A stretch of DNA of 64,000 nucleotides from Hymenobacter amundsenii (GTDB lineage Bacteria > Bacteroidota > Bacteroidia > Cytophagales > Hymenobacteraceae), in NCBI RefSeq assembly GCF_002204745.1, contig NZ_NIRR01000019.1:21492-85491 (forward strand), in the 5' to 3' direction. Made by a program: the position numbers and the translations under genes. Positions 50,718 to 58,419 of this stretch are shown here, in pieces. The number at the start of each line of letters is the position of its first letter. Within the stretch, counting starts at the first letter, position 1. The notes beneath the pieces are model-generated. The model was not told the DNA's origin, searched no databases, and saw nothing but the letters and a program-made list of their open reading frames with translations.

Positions 50718-51752
50718 ATGCCCCATGACCTCGTGTTGCGCGTGCTGGCCTTTGGCGGCGGCGTGTTTCTGATTATCAGTACTGTGCTAGCCGCCATCCG
50801 CTCGTTCGTGCTGCCCCGTAACGAAACGGTGCTGCTCAATGCCGGCGTGTTCCGGGGGCTGCGCATGGTATTCGACGCCGTGGCCCGCCTGGGTAACAAC
50901 TACGAGCGGCGCGACCGGGTAATGGCCCTCTACGCGCCGGTGGGGTTGGTAGCACTGCCCGTAGTATGGCTCACGTTGCTCAGCATCAGCTACACCAGCG
51001 TTTTCTGGGCGCTGGATGAAGGGCGGCTGGAACGGTGCTTCCGCATCAGCAATAGCTCCCTGCTCACACTGGGGTCGGAGGAGCCCAGCCATAATATATG
51101 GGCCAACGTGGTATCCTATTCCGAGGCCATGCTGGGGCTGCTACTGATGACGCTGCTCATCTCTTACCTGCCCACTATGTACCAGGCATTTTCGCGACGC
51201 GAAATCACGGTAACCCGTCTGGAATTGCGGGCTGGCACGAGGACTTCGGCTGTGGAGCTGTTGCGCTGGCTTAACCACACCGGCTCGCTACGCGACGACC
51301 GTACTCAGTGGCAGGACTGGGAGCAATGGTTCGTGGAGATTGAAGAAACCCACACCTCCCTGCCTATCCTTTCCTTTTTCCGCTCGCCCCAGCCCGGCCG
51401 CTCCTGGGTTACGGCCGCCAGCGTGATTCTGGACGCGGCAGCCCTCATCATCAGCAGCGTCGATCAACCCCGCGACCCGCACCTGACGCTCTGTTTCAAG
51501 GCCGGCTGCGTGGCCATGAACCGGGTAGCCCGCTTCTTTCGCTTCGAAGAAGGCGCCGAAAACACGCCCGCTACCAACTCCGACAGCCGCGCTGAATTCA
51601 TTACCATCTACCAGGAACTTCAGGAAGCCGGTATCAACCTGCGCGATGTCGATGCCGCCTGGCAGCAGTACCACGAGCTGCGTAGTCGTTACGCCCGCGC
51701 CGTAGCCCACTTGGCCCGCGTCACGATGGCGCCCAGTTTGGTGAACGGGTGA
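50718..51752 (+). CDS. hypothetical membrane protein, channel-like layout
   Basis: An unrecognised 344-residue protein. Hydrophobic helices lie near residues 7-28, 72-92 and 135-155, and a short re-entrant-like segment (SNSSLLTLGSEEPSH, about 110-124) stands between the second and third, recalling two-helix-plus-pore-loop channels, though no K+ selectivity motif (TxGYG) is present. The C-terminal half is soluble and helical. It begins 61 bp after hipT on the same strand. Confidence 0.65.
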   Translation: MPHDLVLRVLAFGGGVFLIISTVLAAIRSFVLPRNETVLLNAGVFRGLRMVFDAVARLGNNYERRDRVMALYAPVGLVALPVVWLTLLSISYTSVFWALDEGRLERCFRISNSSLLTLGSEEPSHNIWANVVSYSEAMLGLLLMTLLISYLPTMYQAFSRREITVTRLELRAGTRTSAVELLRWLNHTGSLRDDRTQWQDWEQWFVEIEETHTSLPILSFFRSPQPGRSWVTAASVILDAAALIISSVDQPRDPHLTLCFKAGCVAMNRVARFFRFEEGAENTPATNSDSRAEFITIYQELQEAGINLRDVDAAWQQYHELRSRYARAVAHLARVTMAPSLVNG

Positions 51753-51768
51753 GGAAGGAGGGTAGTCG

Positions 51769-51823
51769 GCAAGAACGTCATGCTTCGGCTGCGCGGACGC
51801 CAGGTCAAGCATGACGTTCTTGC
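51769..51823. repeat. GTCATGCT palindromic element
   Basis: Perfect 17-bp arms (51769-51785, 51807-51823; GCAAGAACGTCATGCTT and inverse) with a 21-nt loop, between the membrane protein gene and the convergent sdaAA gene. Confidence 0.85.
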
Positions 51824-51837
51824 GAACACGCATTCAC

Positions 51838-52743
51838 TTATTCTCCATCCTCATCGGGCAAAATCTGGACGTCCTGCACCAACACCATTTTCTCAATTTC
51901 GCGGCCGCGGGGGGTGTTGGCGAGGCCTCCGAGGGCGGTTTCCTTGTAACGGGTTTCCATGCTTTCGCCCACTTCACCCAGGGCCGCCACGCACTGATCG
52001 ACAGGAATAACCGGGTTGACGCCCGCAATGGCAATCTGGGCCGAGCTGAAGGCAATGGCGGCAGCCGAGGCGTTGCGCACTACGCAGGGCACTTCCACCA
52101 AGCCCGCCACCGGGTCGCAGATGAGGCCCAGCATGCACTGAATGGTGATGGCGACGGCTGCGAAGACCTCCGAAACCGAGCCGCCCAAGCAGTACACGAT
52201 GGCGCCGGCCCCCATGGCGGCGGCCGAGCCGGTTTCGGCCTGGCAGCCGCCCACGGCTCCGGCCAGCGAGGCATTCTGCTCGATAATAAGGGCAATACCA
52301 GCCGCTACAAGCAGGCCCTCCAAAATCTGGCGGTCTTCGAGCTTATGAATATCCTGGAGCGTAACCAGCACGCCGGGCAGGATACCCGAGGCCCCGGCCG
52401 TGGGTGCGGCCACTACCCGCCCCATGCACGAGTTCACCTCCTTGGCCCCCAGCGCCCGCGTAATCAGGTTTTTGAACTCGGGCGAAAGCACAGTGATGGG
52501 CGAGGCGGCAATTTTCTTGGCTCCGTTGTTTATCATGCCCGAGCGCGAGGTCATGTCCTGGGTCAGGCCGGTGTGCACGGCGTCGCGCATTACGTCGTAG
52601 GCCCGTTGCAGACCCATCCAGATTTCCTCTTCGGTACGGCCCTTCTGCTCAATTTCGTAGGCCAGTACGGGCTGAAAAAGCAGTTCGTTGGTAGAGGAGC
52701 AGTGGGCCTGCCAGCTGTTGAAATCGGTGAAGAGCAAGGACAT
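51838..52743 (-). CDS. sdaAA: L-serine ammonia-lyase alpha subunit
   Basis: A 301-residue SDH_alpha subunit that, with SdaAB, forms the 4Fe-4S L-serine dehydratase converting serine to pyruvate and ammonia. Features: SCMGRVVAAPTAGASGILPGVL, GGCQAETGSAAAMGAGA and LICDPVAGLVEVPCVVRNA, with the cysteines that bind the cluster. Length is normal for the separate alpha chain. The beta subunit gene is not in the window, so it must lie elsewhere. Confidence 0.92.
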   Translation of the reverse strand: MSLLFTDFNSWQAHCSSTNELLFQPVLAYEIEQKGRTEEEIWMGLQRAYDVMRDAVHTGLTQDMTSRSGMINNGAKKIAASPITVLSPEFKNLITRALGAKEVNSCMGRVVAAPTAGASGILPGVLVTLQDIHKLEDRQILEGLLVAAGIALIIEQNASLAGAVGGCQAETGSAAAMGAGAIVYCLGGSVSEVFAAVAITIQCMLGLICDPVAGLVEVPCVVRNASAAAIAFSSAQIAIAGVNPVIPVDQCVAALGEVGESMETRYKETALGGLANTPRGREIEKMVLVQDVQILPDEDGE

Positions 52744-52914
52744 GGTGGGGTGGGAAAACGGGTAGAAAGTAGGGCGAAGCGTTGCATCATGCCCACAGCA
52801 GCGGGCCGGGGCGTACGCGCATAACCGCCGCGTAGCGGCGAGGGTGCAAAAATCGGCAGAATTTAATCGGCTATACCATAACCGGCTTTTTCAGCATCCT
52901 GCCAGTCAGCAAAA

Positions 52915-52941
52915 AGCCCTTCCACATACGTTGGAAGGGCT
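52915..52941 (-). terminator. msrB terminator
   Basis: AGCCCTTCCA / TGGAAGGGCT arms with a 7-nt loop; on the minus strand followed by five T. The remaining 233-bp gap before sdaAA shows no gene. Confidence 0.85.
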
Positions 52942-52976
52942 CTGCCAATGTTGGCGGGAGCAAAAACTGCCCTGGC

Positions 52977-53435
52977 TTACGCCTCCTGCTTCTCGCTCAC
53001 CAGCTTCACGCTGGCCGAGTTGATGCAGAGCCGCACGCCGGAGGGCGGCGGGCCATCGGGGAAGGCGTGGCCCTGGTGGGCGTCGCAGGCGTTGCAGAGC
53101 ACTTCAATGCGCGTCATGCCAAAGCTGACGTCCTTCTTGTAGCGCAGGGCGTTTTCCGTGACGGGCTGGGTAAAGCTGGGCCAGCCGGTGCCCGACTCGA
53201 ACTTCGTGCGCGAGTCGTAGAGCGGCGTGCCGCAGCACACGCAGGCGTAAAGGCCCTCTTGGTGCGCCTCGCAGTATTCGCCCGTGAAGGCCCGCTCGGT
53301 GCCGTGTTCGCGCGTGACGTGGTACTGCTCGGAGGTGAGCTCCTTTTTCCACTCGGCGTCGGTTTTCTCGACGCGCTTATCGGGGGCCGGGCTGCCGTGG
53401 TTGGCCAGCCGGATAATATCGTTCCAGGTTTGCAT
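52977..53435 (-). CDS. msrB: peptide-methionine (R)-S-oxide reductase
   Basis: A 152-residue MsrB that reduces methionine-R-sulfoxide. Zinc-binding pairs CVCC and CNAC (in CNACDAHQGHAFPDG) are present. The catalytic cysteine lies in VRLCINSASVKL near 137. The YHVTREHGTERAFTGEY segment and GTGWPSF are family hallmarks. No signal peptide, so cytosolic. A stand-alone gene with its own terminator. Confidence 0.94.
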   Translation of the reverse strand: MQTWNDIIRLANHGSPAPDKRVEKTDAEWKKELTSEQYHVTREHGTERAFTGEYCEAHQEGLYACVCCGTPLYDSRTKFESGTGWPSFTQPVTENALRYKKDVSFGMTRIEVLCNACDAHQGHAFPDGPPPSGVRLCINSASVKLVSEKQEA

Positions 53436-53559
53436 GAGTTGGTCGGGTTAGGTAACTAGAAACAGCCCGCAGGCTTCTGGTACAAACGCACCGACTGGGC
53501 CGCAGGTTTTTGGCGCATGGGCCCTCGGCCGTTTTCGGCTGCCCGGGCGCTGGACCGCT

Positions 53560-54750
53560 CTAGCGCCGCACCGACCAGGTTTGGACGCGGCCGGTTGGCC
53601 CTTTCGCCACCAGCGTATAACGGCCCTTGCCCAGCGCCACGGCCTTCTGGTCGGTGGTGCTCTGTAGCTCTATTATATCTACCGGCACGGCGGTAGCCAG
53701 GTCTTCCCGCGCATCATAGGCCAGCACCAGGCAGGGGTAGCCCACGGTTAGGGCCTGCTTTAACGGCACGGGCCGGCGTTCGGGCGTGAAAGTCCAGGCC
53801 GGGCGGCCCTGCTGGTAGCGGGTGCGTGGGTGGTACACGTTCACGTCCACTGATTTATTTGGGTCGGCTCCGGCGTAGGGCTGGCCGTCGGCCGTGAGGA
53901 AAACAGAACTTTCCGGGGCCTTGGCCAGTCGGTAGCGGGCATACTCGCCCCCCGGCGTCCCGGATTCAGTTAGCGTGATTTGGTCGATGGTGAAGGGGTT
54001 GATGCCAGTCAGGCGGCTCAGATAATACGCCATAGCAGGTTCCGTAGCCATGCCCGTTGGGCCTTCATTGACGTGCGAAAAGCCGCAATGCACCACGATT
54101 TTAGCCTGCGGATCAGCTTGCAATATCCGTTGGATGTTGCGGGCCTCGGCTGTTTCGCGGGCTTTTACCTGGCCGTCGCCCTCGTGCGAGAAACCGTAGT
54201 CGTACGCCACCAACGTGAAGCCCGACCGGGCAGCCGTGCGCAACAGGTGGCCGAACTGTGGCTCTTTGGTATAAAAGCCCGTGGCCAGCGTGGGGTAACC
54301 GCGTTGGTTGAGCAGCGTATCCTGCTCATTCAGGGCTTCCACGGCCACGTAGCGATACCCGAGCTTGGCCAGCTCCGGCAGCAACGCCGCCGTAAAAGCG
54401 CGGTGGCGGGGGTTGTGGTGGGCTTCGTTGATGATGATAATTCGCTCCGTGCGGGCGCGCCGCAGAATGTAGTCGCGGGCGCTGACGGGCCGCAGGGCTA
54501 CAAACGCGGTGCTGTCGGCGGCCGACAACGGGCGGGGCGGACGGACAGGTCCGTCCCAGGCTTCCAGGGCCGCCTGATATTCACCGATGTAGGATAAATC
54601 CCAGGCGGCAAACTGATTGGCCCCGGGCTTGCCGCTCCGCGCCTCCTGCTGCGTGAGGGCGGAAGGTTTGTAGCTGGCATTTTCCTGAGCACAGCTCGTA
54701 AGTGTGCTCAGAAGGGCAGCAAGGCATCCAAGTTGTCTTAGCATGTGCAT
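53560..54750 (-). CDS. lipoprotein with ChaN/EreA-like fold motif
   Basis: An approximately 396-residue lipoprotein (MHMLRQLGCLAALLSTLTSC, lipobox Cys). The segment IIIINEAHHNPRHRAFTAALLPEL resembles the GExHH start shared by ChaN-like haem-binding and erythromycin-esterase/TIKI-like families. A later KIVVHCGFSHVNEG has another conserved His pair. The family cannot be fixed from sequence alone. The annotated frame opens 21 bp earlier. It is divergent from nnrDE and upstream of msrB. Confidence 0.65.
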   Translation of the reverse strand: MHMLRQLGCLAALLSTLTSCAQENASYKPSALTQQEARSGKPGANQFAAWDLSYIGEYQAALEAWDGPVRPPRPLSAADSTAFVALRPVSARDYILRRARTERIIIINEAHHNPRHRAFTAALLPELAKLGYRYVAVEALNEQDTLLNQRGYPTLATGFYTKEPQFGHLLRTAARSGFTLVAYDYGFSHEGDGQVKARETAEARNIQRILQADPQAKIVVHCGFSHVNEGPTGMATEPAMAYYLSRLTGINPFTIDQITLTESGTPGGEYARYRLAKAPESSVFLTADGQPYAGADPNKSVDVNVYHPRTRYQQGRPAWTFTPERRPVPLKQALTVGYPCLVLAYDAREDLATAVPVDIIELQSTTDQKAVALGKGRYTLVAKGPTGRVQTWSVRR

Positions 54751-54860
54751 AACTAATGAATTAGTTGGCAAATAGCTAGCCTCATTTTCCCGAAGGATTA
54801 GACAGGCCGCTTTTCTGGTCGAATCAACCTACCCGGTACTTCCGGCGTTAGCAAAACCCT

Positions 54861-56369
54861 ATGAAACTCCTCTCCGCCGCCCAAACCCGCGCCCTCGACC
54901 AGGCCACTATCCAGAATCAGCAAATCAGCTCCGCCGACCTCATGGAGCGGGCCGCCACAGCCGTTACCAACTGGCTGCTCGATGAGTTGCAACCAGCCTA
55001 CGGCATCGCCATTTACGTGTTCTGCGGGCCCGGTAACAACGGTGGCGACGGGCTAGCAGTGGCCCGGCAGCTTTACCGGGCTGGCTACGCGGTGCAGGTG
55101 TGGCTGTTGAAGACCGGCAAGCACTCGGCCGACTTCACCCATAACCGCCAGCAGTTGCCGGCCGAAATACCCTGCCAGGAGCTCGACCCCGACAAACTGC
55201 CCGCCGTAACGGCCGATGCGGTAGTGGTCGATGCCTTGTTCGGCACCGGCCTGAGCCGCCCGCTGGAAGGTGAGGCCGCCGTCGTAGTAAAGTACCTCAA
55301 CGAGTCGGGTGCGACGGTAGTAGCGGTGGACTTGCCTTCGGGCCTCTTTGCCGATGCGCCTCAGCCAGCCGACAGCGCGGTGATAAACGCTCATTATACG
55401 CTCAGCTTCGAGCTGCCAAAACTGGCCTTCCTGCTGCCTCAGAATGCGAAATTCGTGGGCGACTGGCGGCGGCTGCCAATTGAGTTGGACCAGGAAGTTA
55501 TGCACAATGTTGCTGTGGATAACCATTTCGTGACGGCTGACGAGCTGCGAGGCTGCTTACCCAAACGACCTAAGTTTGGCCACAAAGGCACGTTTGGACA
55601 CGCGCTGCTGCTGGCGGGTAGCCGGGGGAAAATAGGGGCGGCGGTACTGGCCAGCCGGGCTTGTCTGCGGGGCGGTGTGGGCCTGCTCACGACCCGCGTA
55701 CCCGCCGTGGGCTACAACATAATCCAGATTTCGGATCCCGAAGCCATGTGTCTGGCCGATCCGAACCCCGACTTCCTCACGGAGTTGCCCGACCTACAGC
55801 CCTACGATGCCATCGGCATCGGGCCGGGGTTGGGCCAACACGACAGCTCCCGCGAAGTACTGCGGCAGCTGCTGGAAACTACCCGGGTGCCCCTCGTTAT
55901 TGACGCCGATGCCCTGAACCTGCTCGGAGCCAACCCCGATCTGCTGGCCCTGCTCCCCCCCGGTTCGTTGCTCACGCCCCACCCCAAGGAGTTCGAGCGT
56001 CTCGTGGGTGAGCCCGCCCGCGACGACTACCACCGCCTCGACCAGCTACGCCGCTTCGCGGCCCGCACCCGCTGCTACTGCGTGCTCAAGGGTGCCTACA
56101 CCGCCCTGGCCACTCCCGATGGCCCACTTTACTTCAATAGCACTGGCAACCCCGGCATGGCCACCGGCGGCAGCGGCGACGTACTAACCGGCCTGCTGCT
56201 GGCGCTGCGGGCTGATAAGCGCCTCTCGCCCCTCGATGCGGCCCTGCTGGGCCTGCACGCCCACGGTCGCGCCGGCGACCTGACCCTCCCCCACACCGGC
56301 CATGCAGGTCTGCTGGCCTCCGACATCATTCGGTTTATCGGTCCGGCGCTGGAGGAGTTGGTGGGTTGA
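54861..56369 (+). CDS. nnr: bifunctional NAD(P)H-hydrate epimerase/dehydratase
   Basis: A 502-residue fusion that repairs damaged NAD(P)H hydrates. The N-terminal YjeF_N domain (about 1-215) epimerises R- to S-hydrate (AATAVTNWLLDE, CGPGNNGGDGLAVARQL near 53-70). The C-terminal carbohydrate-kinase-like domain (about 225-500) is the ADP-dependent dehydratase with HKGTFGHALLLAGSRGKIGA and the GMATGGSGDVLTGLL catalytic motif. The start matches the family (MKLLSAAQTRALD). Confidence 0.94.
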   Translation: MKLLSAAQTRALDQATIQNQQISSADLMERAATAVTNWLLDELQPAYGIAIYVFCGPGNNGGDGLAVARQLYRAGYAVQVWLLKTGKHSADFTHNRQQLPAEIPCQELDPDKLPAVTADAVVVDALFGTGLSRPLEGEAAVVVKYLNESGATVVAVDLPSGLFADAPQPADSAVINAHYTLSFELPKLAFLLPQNAKFVGDWRRLPIELDQEVMHNVAVDNHFVTADELRGCLPKRPKFGHKGTFGHALLLAGSRGKIGAAVLASRACLRGGVGLLTTRVPAVGYNIIQISDPEAMCLADPNPDFLTELPDLQPYDAIGIGPGLGQHDSSREVLRQLLETTRVPLVIDADALNLLGANPDLLALLPPGSLLTPHPKEFERLVGEPARDDYHRLDQLRRFAARTRCYCVLKGAYTALATPDGPLYFNSTGNPGMATGGSGDVLTGLLLALRADKRLSPLDAALLGLHAHGRAGDLTLPHTGHAGLLASDIIRFIGPALEELVG

Positions 56370-56382
56370 ATTAGTTGAATAG

Positions 56383-56522
56383 CAAGAACGCCATGCTGAG
56401 CGTAGCAGAGCGCAGCCGAAGCCTCTCTACCGCAATGGTAATGCTACCGGCTGGTTTGGACCACAACGAAGCGGTAGAGATACTTCGGCTCCGGCTGCGC
56501 CTTCGCTCAGCATGACATTCTT
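56383..56522. repeat. long GTCATGCT-type palindromic element
   Basis: A 140-bp imperfect hairpin. Outer arms (from AGAACGCCATGCTGAGCG and to CGCTCAGCATGACATTCTT) and inner arms (GCGCAGCCGAAGC... with ...GCTCCGGCTGCGC, and CTCTACCGC with GCGGTAGAG) pair throughout. It fills most of the gap between nnr and the convergent UbiA-like gene and shares the start GCAAGAACG(T/C)CATGCT with the element at 51.77 kb. Confidence 0.8.
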
Positions 56523-56543
56523 TTTACCCACCCATTCACTCCG

Positions 56544-57446
56544 TCACGTTCCTACCGCCAGCCATACGGCCACGAATTGCACCAGCATTACCCCGTCGGT
56601 TAGCAGCGCAAAGTAGTAATCGGGGCGCGACTCCTGGGCGTACCAGATGACGACGGCAGCTAGCCCAAGCGGCAGCAGGAGCGCGGCTTCGTGGGCCGCC
56701 GTAAGGTTGGGTGGTAGCAGCACGGCAGCTCCGGCCAGCGCCACCAGCCCCAGCAGCTTCGTGGCCCGAATGCCCAGCAGCCCCGGAAACGTGCGGGTGC
56801 CGGTGAGGCGGTCCTTGGAGTAGTCGCGGATATCGAACACGAAGGCCAGGGCCAGAATGAACAGGAAGCGGCGGGCAAACAGCGTGAGTACTATCGGCGC
56901 GGCCAGCTCGCGGCCCACGTACAGAGCCGGAATCCAGACCGTAACGGCGGCCCAAACGTAGGCGATAAGGAATACCTTGAGTAGGGGCAGGTCGCGCAGG
57001 GCCCACCAGCGGCCTCGTAGGCGCAGCAAGGGCATCGAGTAAAGCACCGAAATAATCCCCAGATGCCCCAGAAACAGCAGCAGGCGTACCAGCCGGGCAT
57101 CGGTCAGGAATAACACCGCAGCCACTGCCCCGGCCACTGCCGTGAGGCCCAGCAGCTGCGGCCGGTGGGCCCGAATCCATTGCTTGCGGCGCGTGGTGCC
57201 GGGCAGTTGGTGGTGCTTGTAGGGCAGCACGCTGTCGAGGTTGTAGAGGAAAAGAGTGGCCGCAAAAATCAGCCCACCCAACCGCAACGAAATGTGCTGG
57301 CCCCAGAATAAAAATGTGGCCCACATCAGCCCCAGCGCCGCCCCCGACAGCCATACGCTACTATACAGCACGGCATCCAGCACCCGACGGGGCCAGCCGG
57401 GCGGGGCCACCAGAACCGGTTCGCGGACGTGAGAAGCGGGCTTCAT
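56544..57446 (-). CDS. UbiA-like prenyltransferase family protein
   Basis: A 300-residue polytopic membrane protein with about eight helices. YNLDSVLPYKHH (about 78-89) and AFVFDIRDYSKDRLTGTRTFPGLLG (about 200-225) correspond to the two Asp-rich motifs of UbiA enzymes, although the first has only one Asp in place of NDxxD, so activity is uncertain. ATG 57446 (MKPASHVREP) is preferred to 57488. Downstream of ppa on the same strand but separated by hairpins. Confidence 0.72.
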   Translation of the reverse strand: MKPASHVREPVLVAPPGWPRRVLDAVLYSSVWLSGAALGLMWATFLFWGQHISLRLGGLIFAATLFLYNLDSVLPYKHHQLPGTTRRKQWIRAHRPQLLGLTAVAGAVAAVLFLTDARLVRLLLFLGHLGIISVLYSMPLLRLRGRWWALRDLPLLKVFLIAYVWAAVTVWIPALYVGRELAAPIVLTLFARRFLFILALAFVFDIRDYSKDRLTGTRTFPGLLGIRATKLLGLVALAGAAVLLPPNLTAAHEAALLLPLGLAAVVIWYAQESRPDYYFALLTDGVMLVQFVAVWLAVGT

Positions 57447-57512
57447 GCGGAGTAGAAGGGCCAATAATAACAGCACCGGCCCGCGCAAGTTACGCCCGCC
57501 CCGGCACGCAAC

Positions 57513-57544
57513 AGCCCCCGGAACCGAAGAATCGGCCGGGGGCT
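57513..57544. terminator. GC-rich hairpin between ppa and the UbiA-like gene
   Basis: AGCCCCCGG / CCGGGGGCT arms, inner CCGA/TCGG pairing. T-tract is weak on the minus strand. Confidence 0.6.
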
Positions 57545-57560
57545 GGGGTAGTCTGGTCGG

Positions 57561-57673
57561 GGTAGGGTGCGGGGTTTGCTCCCGCCCGCCGTCAGCACGA
57601 TGCGTTATGGCTTGATATCCGCCATTCAGCCGCGCTGTTCAACAGCGGGCCGGGGCAAGCCCCGTATCCTACC
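57561..57673. repeat. GGTAGG palindromic element
   Basis: GGTAGGGTGCGGGGTTTGC... (57561-) and its inverted copy ...GCAAGCCCCGTATCCTACC (-57673) with internal CGCTGTTCAACAGCG dyad. Non-coding; occupies the gap after ppa. Confidence 0.7.
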
Positions 57674-57692
57674 CGTTCTGGCGCGACACAGC

Positions 57693-58277
57693 TTAGCTGC
57701 TCAGTTCCTGCTGGCTGAGCTTCTCGTCGTGGTCGTTGCCGTTGGGGAAGGTTTCGTCGTAGAGCCGGATGCTTTCCTCGATGATGCGGTAAGCATCTTC
57801 GCGGCCCATAAAGCGCTGCACAGTTACCGACTTGTGTTCCAAAGCCTTATAGTCTTCGAAGAAGCGCTGCATTTCGCGCAGGGTATGGGGCGGCAGGTCT
57901 TCGAGCTCGTTGAAGTGGTTGAACGAAATATCGTTGGCGGCCACAGCAATGATTTTGTCGTCTTCCTCATCACCATCCACCATCTGCATCACCCCAATTA
58001 CCTTGGCTTCCACCAGGCACATGGGCACAATTTCCACGGAGCAGAGCACCAGAATATCGAGTGGGTCCTTGTCGTCGCAGTACGTTTTAGGGATAAAGCC
58101 GTAGGCAGCCGGGTAATGCACGGCCGAGAACAATACGCGGTCCAGTTTCAGCATGCCGCTGTCCTTATCCAGCTCGTATTTGGCCTTCGAGCCTTTCGGA
58201 ATTTCGATGATGCCGGTTACGGCAGTGGGGGCATTTTCGCCGCGCGATACGTCGTGCCAGGGATTAAATTTGGCCAT
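57693..58277 (-). CDS. ppa: inorganic pyrophosphatase, family I
   Basis: A 194-residue soluble PPase hydrolysing PPi and driving biosynthesis. Family I signature [10 protein letters not shown] (about 69-78) supplies three Asp metal ligands. GFIPKTYC precedes it and the [19 protein letters not shown] substrate-binding block lies near 32-50. The C-terminus is slightly acidic. The stretch upstream of the start contains AGCTGTTAGC-type repeats. Confidence 0.95.
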   Translation of the reverse strand: MAKFNPWHDVSRGENAPTAVTGIIEIPKGSKAKYELDKDSGMLKLDRVLFSAVHYPAAYGFIPKTYCDDKDPLDILVLCSVEIVPMCLVEAKVIGVMQMVDGDEEDDKIIAVAANDISFNHFNELEDLPPHTLREMQRFFEDYKALEHKSVTVQRFMGREDAYRIIEESIRLYDETFPNGNDHDEKLSQQELSS

Positions 58278-58286
58278 TTGATTTAA

Positions 58287-58328
58287 GCTGTTAGCTACTA
58301 GCTGTTAGCTGTTAGCAGTGAGCTAACA
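58287..58328. repeat. AGCTGTTAGC repeats upstream of ppa
   Basis: AGCTGTTAGC units (58287 onwards) and an inverted GAGCTAACAG (58319-58328), with one more inverted unit at 58399-58409, fill the 142-bp gap between ppa and the phosphatase gene. Same family as the array at 36.78 kb. Confidence 0.8.
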
Positions 58329-58419
58329 GAAAAGGTTGGAAAAAATCAGTATACGGAAGAACCCGCGGGCATGTATAAAATGGCGGTAGCAGAACGTGAG
58401 CTAACAGCTCAAGCCCGCC

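Noticed and set aside
52744..52976. Small RNA or ORF between sdaAA and msrB
   Set aside because: Only the msrB terminator hairpin is evident; no promoter or reading frame of note.
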